NCBI GenBank assembly: GCA_900754615.1 | Contig: CAAEDN010000126.1 | Coordinates: 1-35,520, forward strand | DNA: 35,520 bases | Direction of reading: 5' to 3' | DNA from: an uncultured Holdemanella sp. | GTDB taxonomy: Bacteria; Bacillota_I; Bacilli_A; Erysipelotrichales; Erysipelotrichaceae | Part shown: positions 8,739 to 16,317 of the stretch, in pieces | How positions within the stretch are numbered: the stretch's first letter is position 1 | Layout: each line of letters opens with the position of its first letter | Program-made: the position numbers and the translations under genes | The notes under the pieces: generated by a model | Seen by the model: the letters and a program-made list of their open reading frames with translations, nothing else | Databases searched by the model: none | What the model was told of the DNA's origin: nothing

Positions 8739-9260
8739 ATGAACAAGGCATTATCTCATTTACATACAATCAACAAACATAAAATAAAAGTGACACATCT
8801 ATGTTTTCGGTGTCACTTATATAAACAAGGAATTCTCCATGATTTAAGCAAGTATTCCTATATTGAATTAAAAACAGGATTTCACTATTATCAAGGATAT
8901 CGTTCACCAATTGATGCTGAAAAAGAGGAAAAAGGTTATTCATTAGGGTGGTTGCACCATAAAGGGAGAAATAAACATCATTGGGAATATTGGCTTGATT
9001 TTGGCGTAAATGGTATATATGCATGTAAAATGCCAACCAATTATGTCATTGAAATGTTTTGTGACAGAGTTGCCGCAAGTATGATCTATCAAAAAGAAAA
9101 ATATACAGATTCAAGCGCTTTAGAATATTATGAAAATGGACGAGATAAAATTCTGATTCATCCTGAAACAGATGCCCTCATCCATCATTTATTAAAATAT
9201 TTATCTGAGAATGGCCTTGATCAGACCATTCATTATATTGTTACTGAGGTCAAAGAATAA
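8739..9260 (+). CDS. DUF5662 family protein
   Basis: A 173-residue, His-rich soluble protein with no signal peptide or membrane segment. The pattern HKIKVTHLCFRCHLYKQGILHDLSKYS, then GWLHHKGRNKHHWEYWLDF and AMPTNYV-like sequence (here CKMPTNYVIEMFCDRVAASMIY), matches DUF5662 as I remember it. The spaced His/Asp residues suggest a metal-bound hydrolase-like fold of the HD type, but no activity is established. AGAGG four bases before the ATG supports the start. It is the only plus-strand gene in this part, flanked by the IS element. It ends exactly against the glmS stop codon: the two convergent stops abut with no base between. Confidence 0.75.
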   Translation: MNKALSHLHTINKHKIKVTHLCFRCHLYKQGILHDLSKYSYIELKTGFHYYQGYRSPIDAEKEEKGYSLGWLHHKGRNKHHWEYWLDFGVNGIYACKMPTNYVIEMFCDRVAASMIYQKEKYTDSSALEYYENGRDKILIHPETDALIHHLLKYLSENGLDQTIHYIVTEVKE

Positions 9261-11066
9261 TTATTCGACAGTTACACTTTTCGCAAGGTTACGAGGTTTG
9301 TCAACATCGCAGCCTTTTTCTTTTGCGACATAGTAAGCTAATTCCTGTAATAGAATTGTTGCAGGGATACAACTTAACATTGGATCCACATCAGGAATAC
9401 GAATCACATACTCAAATCCTTCTGCATTTTGGTTTTTAGAAGTAATTAATATAACCTTTGCCCCACGAGCTACCGTCTCAAGAATGTTAGAAATCGTTTT
9501 CTGTGCAACACTAGGTTGAGTAGCTAACGCAATCACTACTGTATCCTTTTCAATCAAGGCGATTGGTCCGTGTTTTAACTCTCCAGCCATATATGCATCC
9601 GCATGCACATACGATACTTCTTTTAATTTTAATGCTCCTTCTAAAACACTTAAGTAATCCAATTGTCTTCCAATAAAATATGCATCTTTTTGATTTTCTA
9701 GTAATTTGGCAAACTCAGCCACCTTGTCTTCTTGTGCAAGCATTTGTTCCACAATATCCGGCATTTGTTTCAACTGAGAAATGATACGCTTTTTACTAGC
9801 CACATCTTCTTTGAATAAAGATGCTAATTTTAAACATAGACATACAAGCAATACAAGTTGTGTTGTATAAGCTTTTGTACTTGCGACTGCAATTTCTGGA
9901 CCTGCACAAGTATATAATACAAAGTCAGATAAACGTGCTAGACTAGAACCTAAAACATTCGTAATTGATAAAGTTTGAGCGCCTTCTTCCTTTGATAATT
10001 TTAAAGCAGCTAATGTATCTGCCGTTTCACCGGATTGAGAGACAAAGATGCATAATGTATTATCGTTGATACGGTAATTTCCATATCTAAACTCACTTGC
10101 ACTGATACAATAAATAGGAAGGTCAACCCAAGTACGAAGAATATATTGTGCATATAAACTAGCATGGTATGCTGTTCCACAAGCTATAAAATAAATTTGT
10201 GTAACTTTTGAAACATCTAAACCATCAAGTTCAGGCATTGCTAAATCATTTTCGATGTGAGCACGCAATGTCTCTTTGATCACATAAGGCTGCTCATGCA
10301 TTTCCTTTTGCATAAAAGTATCATAGCCACCTTTTTGAGCTGCACATGCATCATATGAAATATGTATCCATTTCATTTGTACTGGATCACCAAAAAAGTC
10401 ATATACTTCAATGTTTCCTGGCTTTAAAATAGCCATTTGTCCATCTTCTAATGCACAAATATCCTTTGTGTAATCCAAAACAGCTGGAATATCACTTGCA
10501 CAAAAAGAAGCGGTTTCTGTTTTCCCAACAATCATCGGACTTTCTTTTTTTGCCACAAAAACACAATCTGGATAATCAGTACAAACTACGCATAATGCAA
10601 AACTTCCTTGAAGATACTGCACACATTTTTTTAATGCATACATCATATCCCCTTGATAATAATAATCTAGCATATGAACAATGACTTCACTGTCAGTTTG
10701 TGATCGAAAAGAATATCCTTGTTCTAATAAACACTCTTTTATAGATGCATAGTTCTCAATAATTCCATTATGTACAATTGAAATTGTATTACTTTCATTT
10801 GTATGTGGATGTGAATTCATATTACTTGGGACACCATGAGTTGCCCAACGTGTATGACCAATACCTGTATGTTCAGGATGATCCTTTTCATTCAACAATT
10901 CCTCTAAATTTGTTAGACGTCCCTTAGCTTTACATGTTTCTAAATGATGACTTGAAACTAAAGTGACTCCTGCAGAGTCATATCCTCTATACTCAAGCTT
11001 TTCTAAACCCTGCAATAAAAATGGTAAAGCATTTTCTTTACCTGCATACGCTGTGATTCCACACAT
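9261..11066 (-). CDS. glmS: Glutamine--fructose-6-phosphate aminotransferase (isomerizing)
   Basis: A 601-residue enzyme making glucosamine-6-phosphate from fructose-6-phosphate and glutamine, the first step towards UDP-GlcNAc and the cell wall. Cys2 (MCGITAYAGKE) is the nucleophile of the N-terminal glutaminase. GHTRWATHG and HPHTNESNTISIVHNGIIENY are class II amidotransferase motifs. Two SIS sugar-isomerase domains follow (IACGTAYHASLYA, SQSGETADTL; later YVHADAYMAGELKHGPIAL), and the C-terminus KPRNLAKSVTVE is the conserved active-site tail. AGGAGG precedes the ATG. It is controlled by a glmS ribozyme in the leader and its own strong promoter. No terminator is seen at its 3' end. Confidence 0.97.
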   Translation of the reverse strand: MCGITAYAGKENALPFLLQGLEKLEYRGYDSAGVTLVSSHHLETCKAKGRLTNLEELLNEKDHPEHTGIGHTRWATHGVPSNMNSHPHTNESNTISIVHNGIIENYASIKECLLEQGYSFRSQTDSEVIVHMLDYYYQGDMMYALKKCVQYLQGSFALCVVCTDYPDCVFVAKKESPMIVGKTETASFCASDIPAVLDYTKDICALEDGQMAILKPGNIEVYDFFGDPVQMKWIHISYDACAAQKGGYDTFMQKEMHEQPYVIKETLRAHIENDLAMPELDGLDVSKVTQIYFIACGTAYHASLYAQYILRTWVDLPIYCISASEFRYGNYRINDNTLCIFVSQSGETADTLAALKLSKEEGAQTLSITNVLGSSLARLSDFVLYTCAGPEIAVASTKAYTTQLVLLVCLCLKLASLFKEDVASKKRIISQLKQMPDIVEQMLAQEDKVAEFAKLLENQKDAYFIGRQLDYLSVLEGALKLKEVSYVHADAYMAGELKHGPIALIEKDTVVIALATQPSVAQKTISNILETVARGAKVILITSKNQNAEGFEYVIRIPDVDPMLSCIPATILLQELAYYVAKEKGCDVDKPRNLAKSVTVE

Positions 11067-11089
11067 TATAAAAAATCCTCCTATTATAT

Positions 11090-11240
11090 TATTTCATGGA
11101 GGATACCAAATGGCTTTGTTCAACGTTCACACATTGTTTTTGTCCATCGTTAAAGGTTGTATCAACCTCCAGACTACCCGCCGAATTTTTCGATAAGTCT
11201 GGTCCTCGTCAACTAATTCCTAGTCCTGGCGCTATTTTTT
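11090..11240 (-). promoter_or_regulatory. glmS ribozyme (glucosamine-6-phosphate riboswitch)
   Basis: The minus-strand leader of glmS contains the glmS ribozyme core. TAGCGCC marks the cleavage site (between 11233 and 11232). It is followed by AGTTGACGAGG, a helix of CCAGACT with AGTCTGG enclosing TATCGAAAAATTCGGCGG, then AGGTTGATACAACCT and the 3' peripheral region with GAACAAAG. These segments and their order match the B. subtilis ribozyme. When glucosamine-6-phosphate is bound, the RNA cuts itself at its 5' end and the mRNA is degraded, giving feedback control of glmS. The 3' boundary is approximate. Confidence 0.93.
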
Positions 11241-11264
11241 ACTACAACTCCATGAATAATGAAT

Positions 11265-11292
11265 ATTATACAAAAAATGTTATATTTGTCAA
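11265..11292 (-). promoter_or_regulatory. glmS promoter
   Basis: TTGACA (11287-11292) and TATAAT (11265-11270) are both perfect sigma-A hexamers with a 16-base spacer on the minus strand. Transcription would start near 11258, about 25 bases before the ribozyme cleavage site, matching the expected layout. Confidence 0.85.
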
Positions 11293-11314
11293 AAAAAGAA
11301 GACTTACTCTTCTT
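11291..11314 (-). terminator. Terminator of the rsmG-parA-parB unit
   Basis: A 7-bp stem AAGAAGA / TCTTCTT (11308-11314 and 11296-11302) with a 5-base loop, followed by T residues on the minus strand. The parB stop codon lies in the hairpin, and the U-tract overlaps the -35 box of the glmS promoter. The stem is short and A+T-rich, so strength is uncertain. Confidence 0.5.
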
Positions 11315-12182
11315 CAACTAGATTCAATAATTCTAGTACCCGATTTAAGTCTTCTTTATTTTCATAATGAATGGAAATGGCATTTTTGCTGATAGATACC
11401 GATGTTTGGAAGAATTCCTGAAGCTTTTCTTTTGCTGCTTTTATATAAATATCTTCCTTTGGCTTTTCAACCGGTTTCTTGTTATTAATATCCTTCACTA
11501 TTTGTTCAACTTTACGAACAGACAAACCTTGGTCAATAGCCTGTTTTGCGACTTTACGCATACTTGCTTCCGTTTTTAATCCTAATAAAGCACGAACATG
11601 CCCCATACTCAATTGTTTATTTACAACATATTCTTGCACATCTTCCGGAAGTTTTAATAAACGCAATAAATTCGTAATGTGTTCACGTGATTTTCCTACA
11701 CGATGAGCTAATTGTTCTTGTGTATAATTTAATCTTTGAATTAATTTTTCATAGGCCTTCGCCTCTTCAATTACATTTAAATCTTCACGCTGAATATTTT
11801 CAAGTAAAGCAATTTCCATCATTTCCTGATCATCAAAATCAACGATGATGGCAGGAATATCTTTTAATCCAGCTAGTTTTGAAGCTCTAAGTCTTCTTTC
11901 ACCCGCAATCAAATCATATCCCTGAATACTTTTTTTAACTAGGATTGGCGTAAACACTCCATGCTGCTTAATCGATGAACTTAATTCTTTTAAAGCATCC
12001 TCATCAAATACTTTACGTGGCTGATATGGATTCGGACGAATTTCATCAACAGGAATTTTCGATTGTTCCTGACTTTCTACTTCCATATCTCCATTTTGAA
12101 TATCATCTAACACTTTTGAAACATCCTGCCCAAAAATGCTAGACAAGCCCTTTCCTAAACGAGCATTGTTTTTATTTTCCAT
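11304..12182 (-). CDS. parB: Chromosome partitioning protein ParB (Spo0J-like)
   Basis: A 292-residue DNA-binding CTPase clamp that loads on parS sites and works with ParA in origin segregation. IPVDEIRPNPYQPRKVFDEDAL opens the ParB/Srx domain, and the CTP-binding GERRLRASKLAGL motif and ENIQREDLNVIEEAKAY follow. The central HTH (about 150-200) includes YTQEQLAHRVGKSREHITNLLRLLKLP, and the C-terminal dimerisation part begins near 245. The N-terminal LGKGLSSIFG segment is typical of chromosomal ParB and serves for ParA stimulation. The AAAGGAGG site overlaps the end of parA, so the two are coupled. A Noc-type paralogue is less likely because it directly follows parA and keeps the LGKGL start. 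Confidence 0.95.
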   Translation of the reverse strand: MENKNNARLGKGLSSIFGQDVSKVLDDIQNGDMEVESQEQSKIPVDEIRPNPYQPRKVFDEDALKELSSSIKQHGVFTPILVKKSIQGYDLIAGERRLRASKLAGLKDIPAIIVDFDDQEMMEIALLENIQREDLNVIEEAKAYEKLIQRLNYTQEQLAHRVGKSREHITNLLRLLKLPEDVQEYVVNKQLSMGHVRALLGLKTEASMRKVAKQAIDQGLSVRKVEQIVKDINNKKPVEKPKEDIYIKAAKEKLQEFFQTSVSISKNAISIHYENKEDLNRVLELLNLVEEE

Positions 12183-12185
12183 AGA

Positions 12186-12962
12186 TTACGCCTCCTTTGA
12201 GTTACGTTTTAATACTTCTTCAGTTAATCCCGCATATGCCTTAGCTCCTGTACTTTTAGGATCATATTCAAAAATAGATAATCCACGGCTAGGCGCTTCT
12301 GATAATTTTACATTTCTTGGAATCGAATTCTGATAAACAAGTTTTCCGAAAGTCTGACGAACATCTTGAGACACTTCAACGCTTAATCTTGTACGAATAT
12401 CAAACATTGTTAATAATATACCCTCAATTTTAAGATTGCGATTGCTCGTTCTTTGTACTAAGCGAATTGTAATCAACAACTGAGTTACCCCTTCCAATGC
12501 ATAATATTCACATTGTACAGGAATCAAAATACTATCCGCTGCTGTTAATGCATTTGTATTTAATAGTCCCAATGATGGTGGACAATCGATAATAATATAG
12601 TCATATTGATCACGAATTGGTGCAATAGCTTTTTTTAGTAATTCTTCTTTACCAACATCCATTTTATCCATATCCAAATCGGCGCCCGCCAAATTTATAT
12701 TGGCAGGAACAATATCGATTCTTGGATTCATTTTCGGAACAATGGCTTGCTGAATCGGAACTCCTTCCATTAAAACGGAATGAATAGTTGCCTGAGAATT
12801 ATTTTGATTCGCATTCAAGCCTTGCGTAGCATTTCCCTGTGAGTCAAAATCAATTAGTAAAACTTTCTGCCCTACATGAGCAAGTCCACTTGCTAAATTT
12901 ATTGATGTTGTAGTTTTTCCTACTCCACCCTTTTGATTCGAAATTGCGATAACTTTTCCCAT
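12186..12962 (-). CDS. parA: Chromosome partitioning ATPase ParA (Soj-like)
   Basis: A 258-residue MinD/ParA-type ATPase. The deviant Walker A KGGVGKTT is at residues 11-18 with the signature Lys, IDFDSQGNATQ is the switch I region, and YDYIIIDCPPSLGLL is Walker B. It drives ParB-parS segregation and, in relatives, affects DnaA initiation. A TTG two codons upstream (12968) is in frame but abuts GGAGGG; the ATG at 12962 has six-base spacing and is preferred. It starts two bases after the rsmG stop and is followed by parB, the conserved near-origin order rsmG-parA-parB. Confidence 0.96.
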   Translation of the reverse strand: MGKVIAISNQKGGVGKTTTSINLASGLAHVGQKVLLIDFDSQGNATQGLNANQNNSQATIHSVLMEGVPIQQAIVPKMNPRIDIVPANINLAGADLDMDKMDVGKEELLKKAIAPIRDQYDYIIIDCPPSLGLLNTNALTAADSILIPVQCEYYALEGVTQLLITIRLVQRTSNRNLKIEGILLTMFDIRTRLSVEVSQDVRQTFGKLVYQNSIPRNVKLSEAPSRGLSIFEYDPKSTGAKAYAGLTEEVLKRNSKEA

Positions 12963-12964
12963 AC

Positions 12965-13666
12965 TCAACCCTCCAAAGGTTTTTTCTTGATTTGACCATA
13001 CGCTCTAGGATATTTATTTGGCGTATGTTTTATCTTTTTAAAATATAAATTAATACGTGTTGCGTCTTCTTCAATCATAAATTTTTCTTCATCAATCAAT
13101 TCAACACCCAATGTATCAATGGCTTTTTTAGCATTTAAAAGTTCCTCATGCCCATTCTTACCTTTTAAAGCCACCATGGTATGACCCATTTTCACAAACG
13201 GTACACAAAGTTCTAATAAAATAGATAGTTTTGCAACAGCACGTGCACTCACGACGTCAAAACATTCACGTTTTTCTTTTGCCAAATCTTCTGCTCGAGC
13301 ATTTAAAATATCTAAATTTTTTAAGCTCAATTGAGTTTTCACTTCATTTAAAAAACGACAACGCTTTTGTAAAGGCTCCACTAAAGTCATATGAACATGT
13401 GGAAACGCAATCTTTACAGGAATACCTGGAAATCCTGCCCCTGAGCCAATATCACACATAGTTTCAAATTCAATATTTGAAAATGGCATGATTGAATCAT
13501 AAAAATGTTTCTCCCATACTTCTTCTTCCTGTGTGATTGCGGTTAAATTCATCTTCTCATTCCACTCAACAAGAAGTTGCATATATTTTTCAAATTGATT
13601 CATTTGTTCTTCATTTAATTGGATACCGGCTTCTAAGCAAGCCTTTTGAAATTCTACTTTAGTCAT
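12965..13666 (-). CDS. rsmG: 16S rRNA (guanine527-N7)-methyltransferase RsmG
   Basis: A 233-residue SAM-dependent methyltransferase (formerly GidB) acting on G527 of 16S rRNA. Family features include YMQLLVEWNEKMNLTAIT, the SAM motif CDIGSGAGFPGIPVKIAFP, LVEPLQKRCRFLNEV and VSARAVAKL. GGAGGG precedes the ATG with five bases spacing. It is first in the unit rsmG-parA-parB, expressed from the extended -10 promoter at 13687-13695. In many Firmicutes mnmE and mnmG precede it; here they are absent and a divergent DUF4230 gene takes that position. Confidence 0.96.
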   Translation of the reverse strand: MTKVEFQKACLEAGIQLNEEQMNQFEKYMQLLVEWNEKMNLTAITQEEEVWEKHFYDSIMPFSNIEFETMCDIGSGAGFPGIPVKIAFPHVHMTLVEPLQKRCRFLNEVKTQLSLKNLDILNARAEDLAKEKRECFDVVSARAVAKLSILLELCVPFVKMGHTMVALKGKNGHEELLNAKKAIDTLGVELIDEEKFMIEEDATRINLYFKKIKHTPNKYPRAYGQIKKKPLEG

Positions 13667-13686
13667 GAAAACCCTCCACGCTATCC

Positions 13687-13695
13687 ATTATATCA
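13687..13695 (-). promoter_or_regulatory. rsmG-parA-parB promoter (extended -10)
   Basis: TGATATAAT on the minus strand is an extended -10 element (TGnTATAAT) about 20 bases before the rsmG start. No good -35 box is visible, as is common with extended -10 promoters. The motif is identical to that of the transposase promoter. Confidence 0.6.
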
Positions 13696-13734
13696 TAATA
13701 TCGCTTACCTCGTATTCTTACTATACTCAATAAT

Positions 13735-13767
13735 TTGACACTATGTATGTCACTTTATTTATTTTAT
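13735..13767 (+). promoter_or_regulatory. Possible promoter of the DUF4230-relQ pair
   Basis: A perfect TTGACA (13735-13740) is followed by an A+T-rich stretch with TTTATT at 17-base spacing. The -10 match is weak. It lies about 60 bases before the DUF4230 start and diverges from the rsmG promoter. Confidence 0.45.
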
Positions 13768-13801
13768 TCGTTTTGCTACAATTTTAAAAAGGAGGTTGCT
13801 T

Positions 13802-14389
13802 ATGAAAAATCTAAAAAAAATATTATTCGTCCTATTATTTCTTGTTGTTGCGTTTGTCGGCGGTATGTTTTTTGCGAATAAACAAACAGAACCTGAAATT
13901 TCGTCTACATTAATTCAAAATCGTATTGAACAAGCAAGTGATTTAGTAACTACAAAATATCATTATGCAAAAGTAGGAAAATTCGAAAATTCGCTTTCAT
14001 TAAATGGATGGTCGATTCCTTTAACAAATAAGAACTTCATTCTTACATTTGAAGGAGAAATTCAATTAGGTACAGATTTGTCCAAAGCAGAAGTTGAAAT
14101 CAAAGATTCAACGATCCACGTTACTGTGGATAAACCTACCGTTATTTCTAATTCAATTGATGAATCAAGTATTGAAGTTTATGATGAAACAAAAAATATT
14201 TTCAATCCAATTAGTGTCAATGATTATAAAAAATTCGCAGTAGAACAAAAAGAAACAGCTTTATCTGAAGCCAAGAAAAAGGGATTGATGAAAACGGCGC
14301 AAGAAAACACAAAGAAAAGTGTTAAGGAAATTATTTCCGTTATTCCAGACACAGATGAATATACAATTGAGGTTACATTCAAGGAGTAA
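13802..14389 (+). CDS. Membrane-anchored DUF4230 protein
   Basis: A 195-residue protein with one N-terminal hydrophobic segment (about 7-24, ILFVLLFLVVAFVGGMFF) after a Lys-rich start, so it is probably anchored with its bulk outside the cell. The rest resembles DUF4230: LVTTKYHYAKVGKFENS, FILTFEGEIQLGTDLSKAEVEI, HVTVDKPTVISNSID, a helical SEAKKKGLMKTAQENTKKSVKEII stretch and a C-terminal beta strand. Function is unknown. The ATG at 13802 follows GGAGG by six bases; a TTG two codons upstream is in frame but overlaps the binding site. The relQ-like gene starts two bases after its stop, so the two are cotranscribed and likely translationally coupled. Confidence 0.75.
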   Translation: MKNLKKILFVLLFLVVAFVGGMFFANKQTEPEISSTLIQNRIEQASDLVTTKYHYAKVGKFENSLSLNGWSIPLTNKNFILTFEGEIQLGTDLSKAEVEIKDSTIHVTVDKPTVISNSIDESSIEVYDETKNIFNPISVNDYKKFAVEQKETALSEAKKKGLMKTAQENTKKSVKEIISVIPDTDEYTIEVTFKE

Positions 14390-14391
14390 AT

Positions 14392-15036
14392 ATGCCAAAT
14401 TTTAAACTAGTTGATGCTTTTACGGACTTTGTAGAAGAAAGCACATTACCCTATCGTCAAATGATGACATATTATAATTGCGCTCTTATGGAAGTAGAAA
14501 CAAAATTTAAAGTTCTGAATGAACAATTTTCTCTATTCTATGATCGTAATCCCATTGAGTCCATTCATACGCGTATCAAATCACAGTCTAGCATCCTTAA
14601 AAAACTGCAAAAGAAGAACCTGCCACTTACCATACAAAATATCGAAAATAATCTATTCGATATCGCTGGTGTTCGTGTTGTATGTTCTTTTACGGAAGAT
14701 ATTTATTCATTAGCCAATTCATTTCTAAGTCAAGATGATGTGCGTTTGATTGAAGAGAAGGACTATATTAAGAACCCAAAAGAAAATGGTTATCGTAGCC
14801 TTCACTTAATTGTAGAAATTCCTATCTTTTTATCCGATGAAAAAAAATGGGTCAAAGTAGAAGTACAATTTCGAACTATCGCAATGGATTTTTGGGCGAG
14901 TCTAGAACATAAAATCCGCTACAAGAAAAACTTATCAAAAGAGCGCTTAGATGAAATCGATAAAGAATTATTAGAGTGTGCAAAAATATGCAAAATACTC
15001 GATGATAAAATGGAAGAAATTAAGACGGGAAGTTAA
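14392..15036 (+). CDS. Small alarmone synthetase, RelQ/SAS1-type
   Basis: A 214-residue RelA/SpoT-type (p)ppGpp synthetase without hydrolase or regulatory domains, which matches the usual RelQ length. DIAGVRVVCSF is at about 90-100, the GTP-binding NGYRSLHLIVEIP at 132-144, and EVQFRTIAMDFWASLEHKIRYKK at 157-179. It should transfer pyrophosphate from ATP to GDP/GTP and act as a stress-induced alarmone source. It starts two bases after the DUF4230 gene and its own binding site (AAGGAG) lies in that gene's last codons. The pair ends in a strong terminator. No adjacent antitoxin-like gene is present, so it looks like a housekeeping SAS rather than a toxic SAS. Confidence 0.9.
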   Translation: MPNFKLVDAFTDFVEESTLPYRQMMTYYNCALMEVETKFKVLNEQFSLFYDRNPIESIHTRIKSQSSILKKLQKKNLPLTIQNIENNLFDIAGVRVVCSFTEDIYSLANSFLSQDDVRLIEEKDYIKNPKENGYRSLHLIVEIPIFLSDEKKWVKVEVQFRTIAMDFWASLEHKIRYKKNLSKERLDEIDKELLECAKICKILDDKMEEIKTGS

Positions 15037-15057
15037 TTTTCCCGCCTTAATTTTTTT
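15020..15057 (+). terminator. Terminator of DUF4230-relQ unit
   Basis: TTAAGACGGGAA (15020-15031) pairs with TTCCCGCCTTAA (15039-15050) except for one A-C mismatch, across a 7-base loop, followed by seven T on the plus strand. In the minus-strand RNA the mismatch becomes a G-U pair. The hairpin may therefore also act on the opposing carrier gene, whose stop codon lies inside it, though the U-tract there is poor. Confidence 0.85.
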
Positions 15058-16240
15058 CATATACTTCTTCAAAAGACACTTTTGCATCTTGTGAGTTTTC
15101 TTTCATGAATTTACGATTCTTATAAAAACCAATTGTTAATAATGGAACAATGATGATTGCGATTCCTAAATATCCACAATATCCATATCCGTACTTAACT
15201 ACGTTTGTAAGTCCAACAAATGAAATTCCCATAGAAACTACCATGATAAATGCAGAAACCAAAGCTCTACGAACCGGCACATTTTCTACTTTTTGAAGAA
15301 ACTTTACATTTTCAAAGCGATTCACAAATCCAAAAATTACACAAACTGCACTTGAGATCAAGCACAAGAATAATACAAGTCCATAAAGCGCTACAAGCCA
15401 GTTAGCTCCAAATGATTTTAATGTTGTCAACGTAGGAAGTGTTGTTCCATTTGGCTGTGTTAAATAATAGTGCTGCCAACATAACAACATCAATACAGCA
15501 AGTCCTAATCCTAACATATTTAATGTAAATGTTAATGCCATAGAACGATCACAATCTTGTTTCGTCTTTAATACACTTGTTCCACAAACTAAGATGGCTG
15601 GTACTGTAACCCATTGAAATGCGGAATAAGTCACACCATTCCAAACAGCTTTTGGAAGCTGGCTCCATCCATTGACTGAAAAATCAACACGCATCACATC
15701 TAATAAATTATGTCCATTTAATAATCCAACAGTATAAATAGAAACAGCTAATACCAAAATTACAACTCCCATATAAGTACTAGCTCTACGAATTAGGTCC
15801 ACCCCAAAGATTGTTAGAAATAGTACGACAAGTCCAATTACGAATGTTCCTAGATAGTAGTTCAGTCCAAAATATTGTGTTAGTGCACTTGCAGCACCAG
15901 AAATACAAGATGCTACAACCATTAAGACCATAATGTTAAAGAATAATTCAAATAACAATTCAACTTTATCAAATGGGTGATATAAACATTCAAATAATTC
16001 TTTATATGTCTTTAATCCACGAGAGTTCATCATAATTTGTCCTTCACGAATTGTCATCGCAAGAAGTAACATTGCTACAGCAACACCAACAATAGCTGGC
16101 CATCCTAAACTAACAAACCATGTATTTTCCTGGTTTCCTGTCGCAAAGCCTCCGCCTGCGTGTGCTGCAAATGCAGTTGTCGCAACTGAAAATGCAGCCA
16201 TCCATGATCGATTCAATTTTGTGTTCTCTTTCTTTTTCAT
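15047..16240 (-). CDS. YkvI-type membrane carrier, T-box controlled
   Basis: A 397-residue integral membrane protein with about ten to eleven hydrophobic helices. The first helices carry AAHAGGGFATGNQENTWFVSLG, a glycine-rich unwound segment like that of LeuT-fold/APC carriers, and the whole resembles the uncharacterised YkvI family. The frame stays open upstream to 16300, but that extension is encoded by the T-box terminator hairpin, so the ATG at 16240 (AAAGGA upstream) is the true start. A complete T-box leader lies upstream with a specifier that reads AUC, so expression should rise when tRNA-Ile is uncharged. This suggests a role in isoleucine or branched-chain amino acid transport. That is an inference from regulation, not from the protein itself. 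Confidence 0.85.
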   Translation of the reverse strand: MKKKENTKLNRSWMAAFSVATTAFAAHAGGGFATGNQENTWFVSLGWPAIVGVAVAMLLLAMTIREGQIMMNSRGLKTYKELFECLYHPFDKVELLFELFFNIMVLMVVASCISGAASALTQYFGLNYYLGTFVIGLVVLFLTIFGVDLIRRASTYMGVVILVLAVSIYTVGLLNGHNLLDVMRVDFSVNGWSQLPKAVWNGVTYSAFQWVTVPAILVCGTSVLKTKQDCDRSMALTFTLNMLGLGLAVLMLLCWQHYYLTQPNGTTLPTLTTLKSFGANWLVALYGLVLFLCLISSAVCVIFGFVNRFENVKFLQKVENVPVRRALVSAFIMVVSMGISFVGLTNVVKYGYGYCGYLGIAIIIVPLLTIGFYKNRKFMKENSQDAKVSFEEVYEKN

Positions 16241-16264
16241 TCTCAAATTCTTCCTTTCTGCAAC

Positions 16265-16317
16265 AAAAAAACCTTCCGCCTCTTGTTGCCTAATTAACAA
16301 CTTCAGAGACGAAAGGT
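16265..16317 (-). terminator. T-box regulated terminator hairpin
   Basis: ACCTTTCGTCTCT (16317-16305) pairs with AGAGGCGGAAGGT (16283-16271) using two G-U pairs. An inner TTGTT/AACAA helix extends the stem and seven T follow. It would be disrupted by the competing antiterminator when uncharged tRNA binds. Confidence 0.85.

Noticed and set aside
11096..11392. Plus-strand open frame of 98 codons upstream of glmS
   Set aside because: It runs through the glmS ribozyme and the end of parB, has no ribosome binding site and resembles no protein family.
11675..11695. CACGTGA core inside parB, reminiscent of a parS site
   Set aside because: Only the central seven bases agree with the parS consensus; the flanks do not, and the bases are explained by coding for the conserved HTH.
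14392..15036. Toxic small alarmone synthetase of a toxin-antitoxin pair
   Set aside because: The neighbour is a membrane DUF4230 protein, not a known antitoxin type, and the length and motifs match ordinary RelQ.
16241..16300. N-terminal 20-codon extension of the YkvI-type carrier
   Set aside because: The extension is encoded by the T-box terminator hairpin and U-run, so it cannot be the normal coding start.
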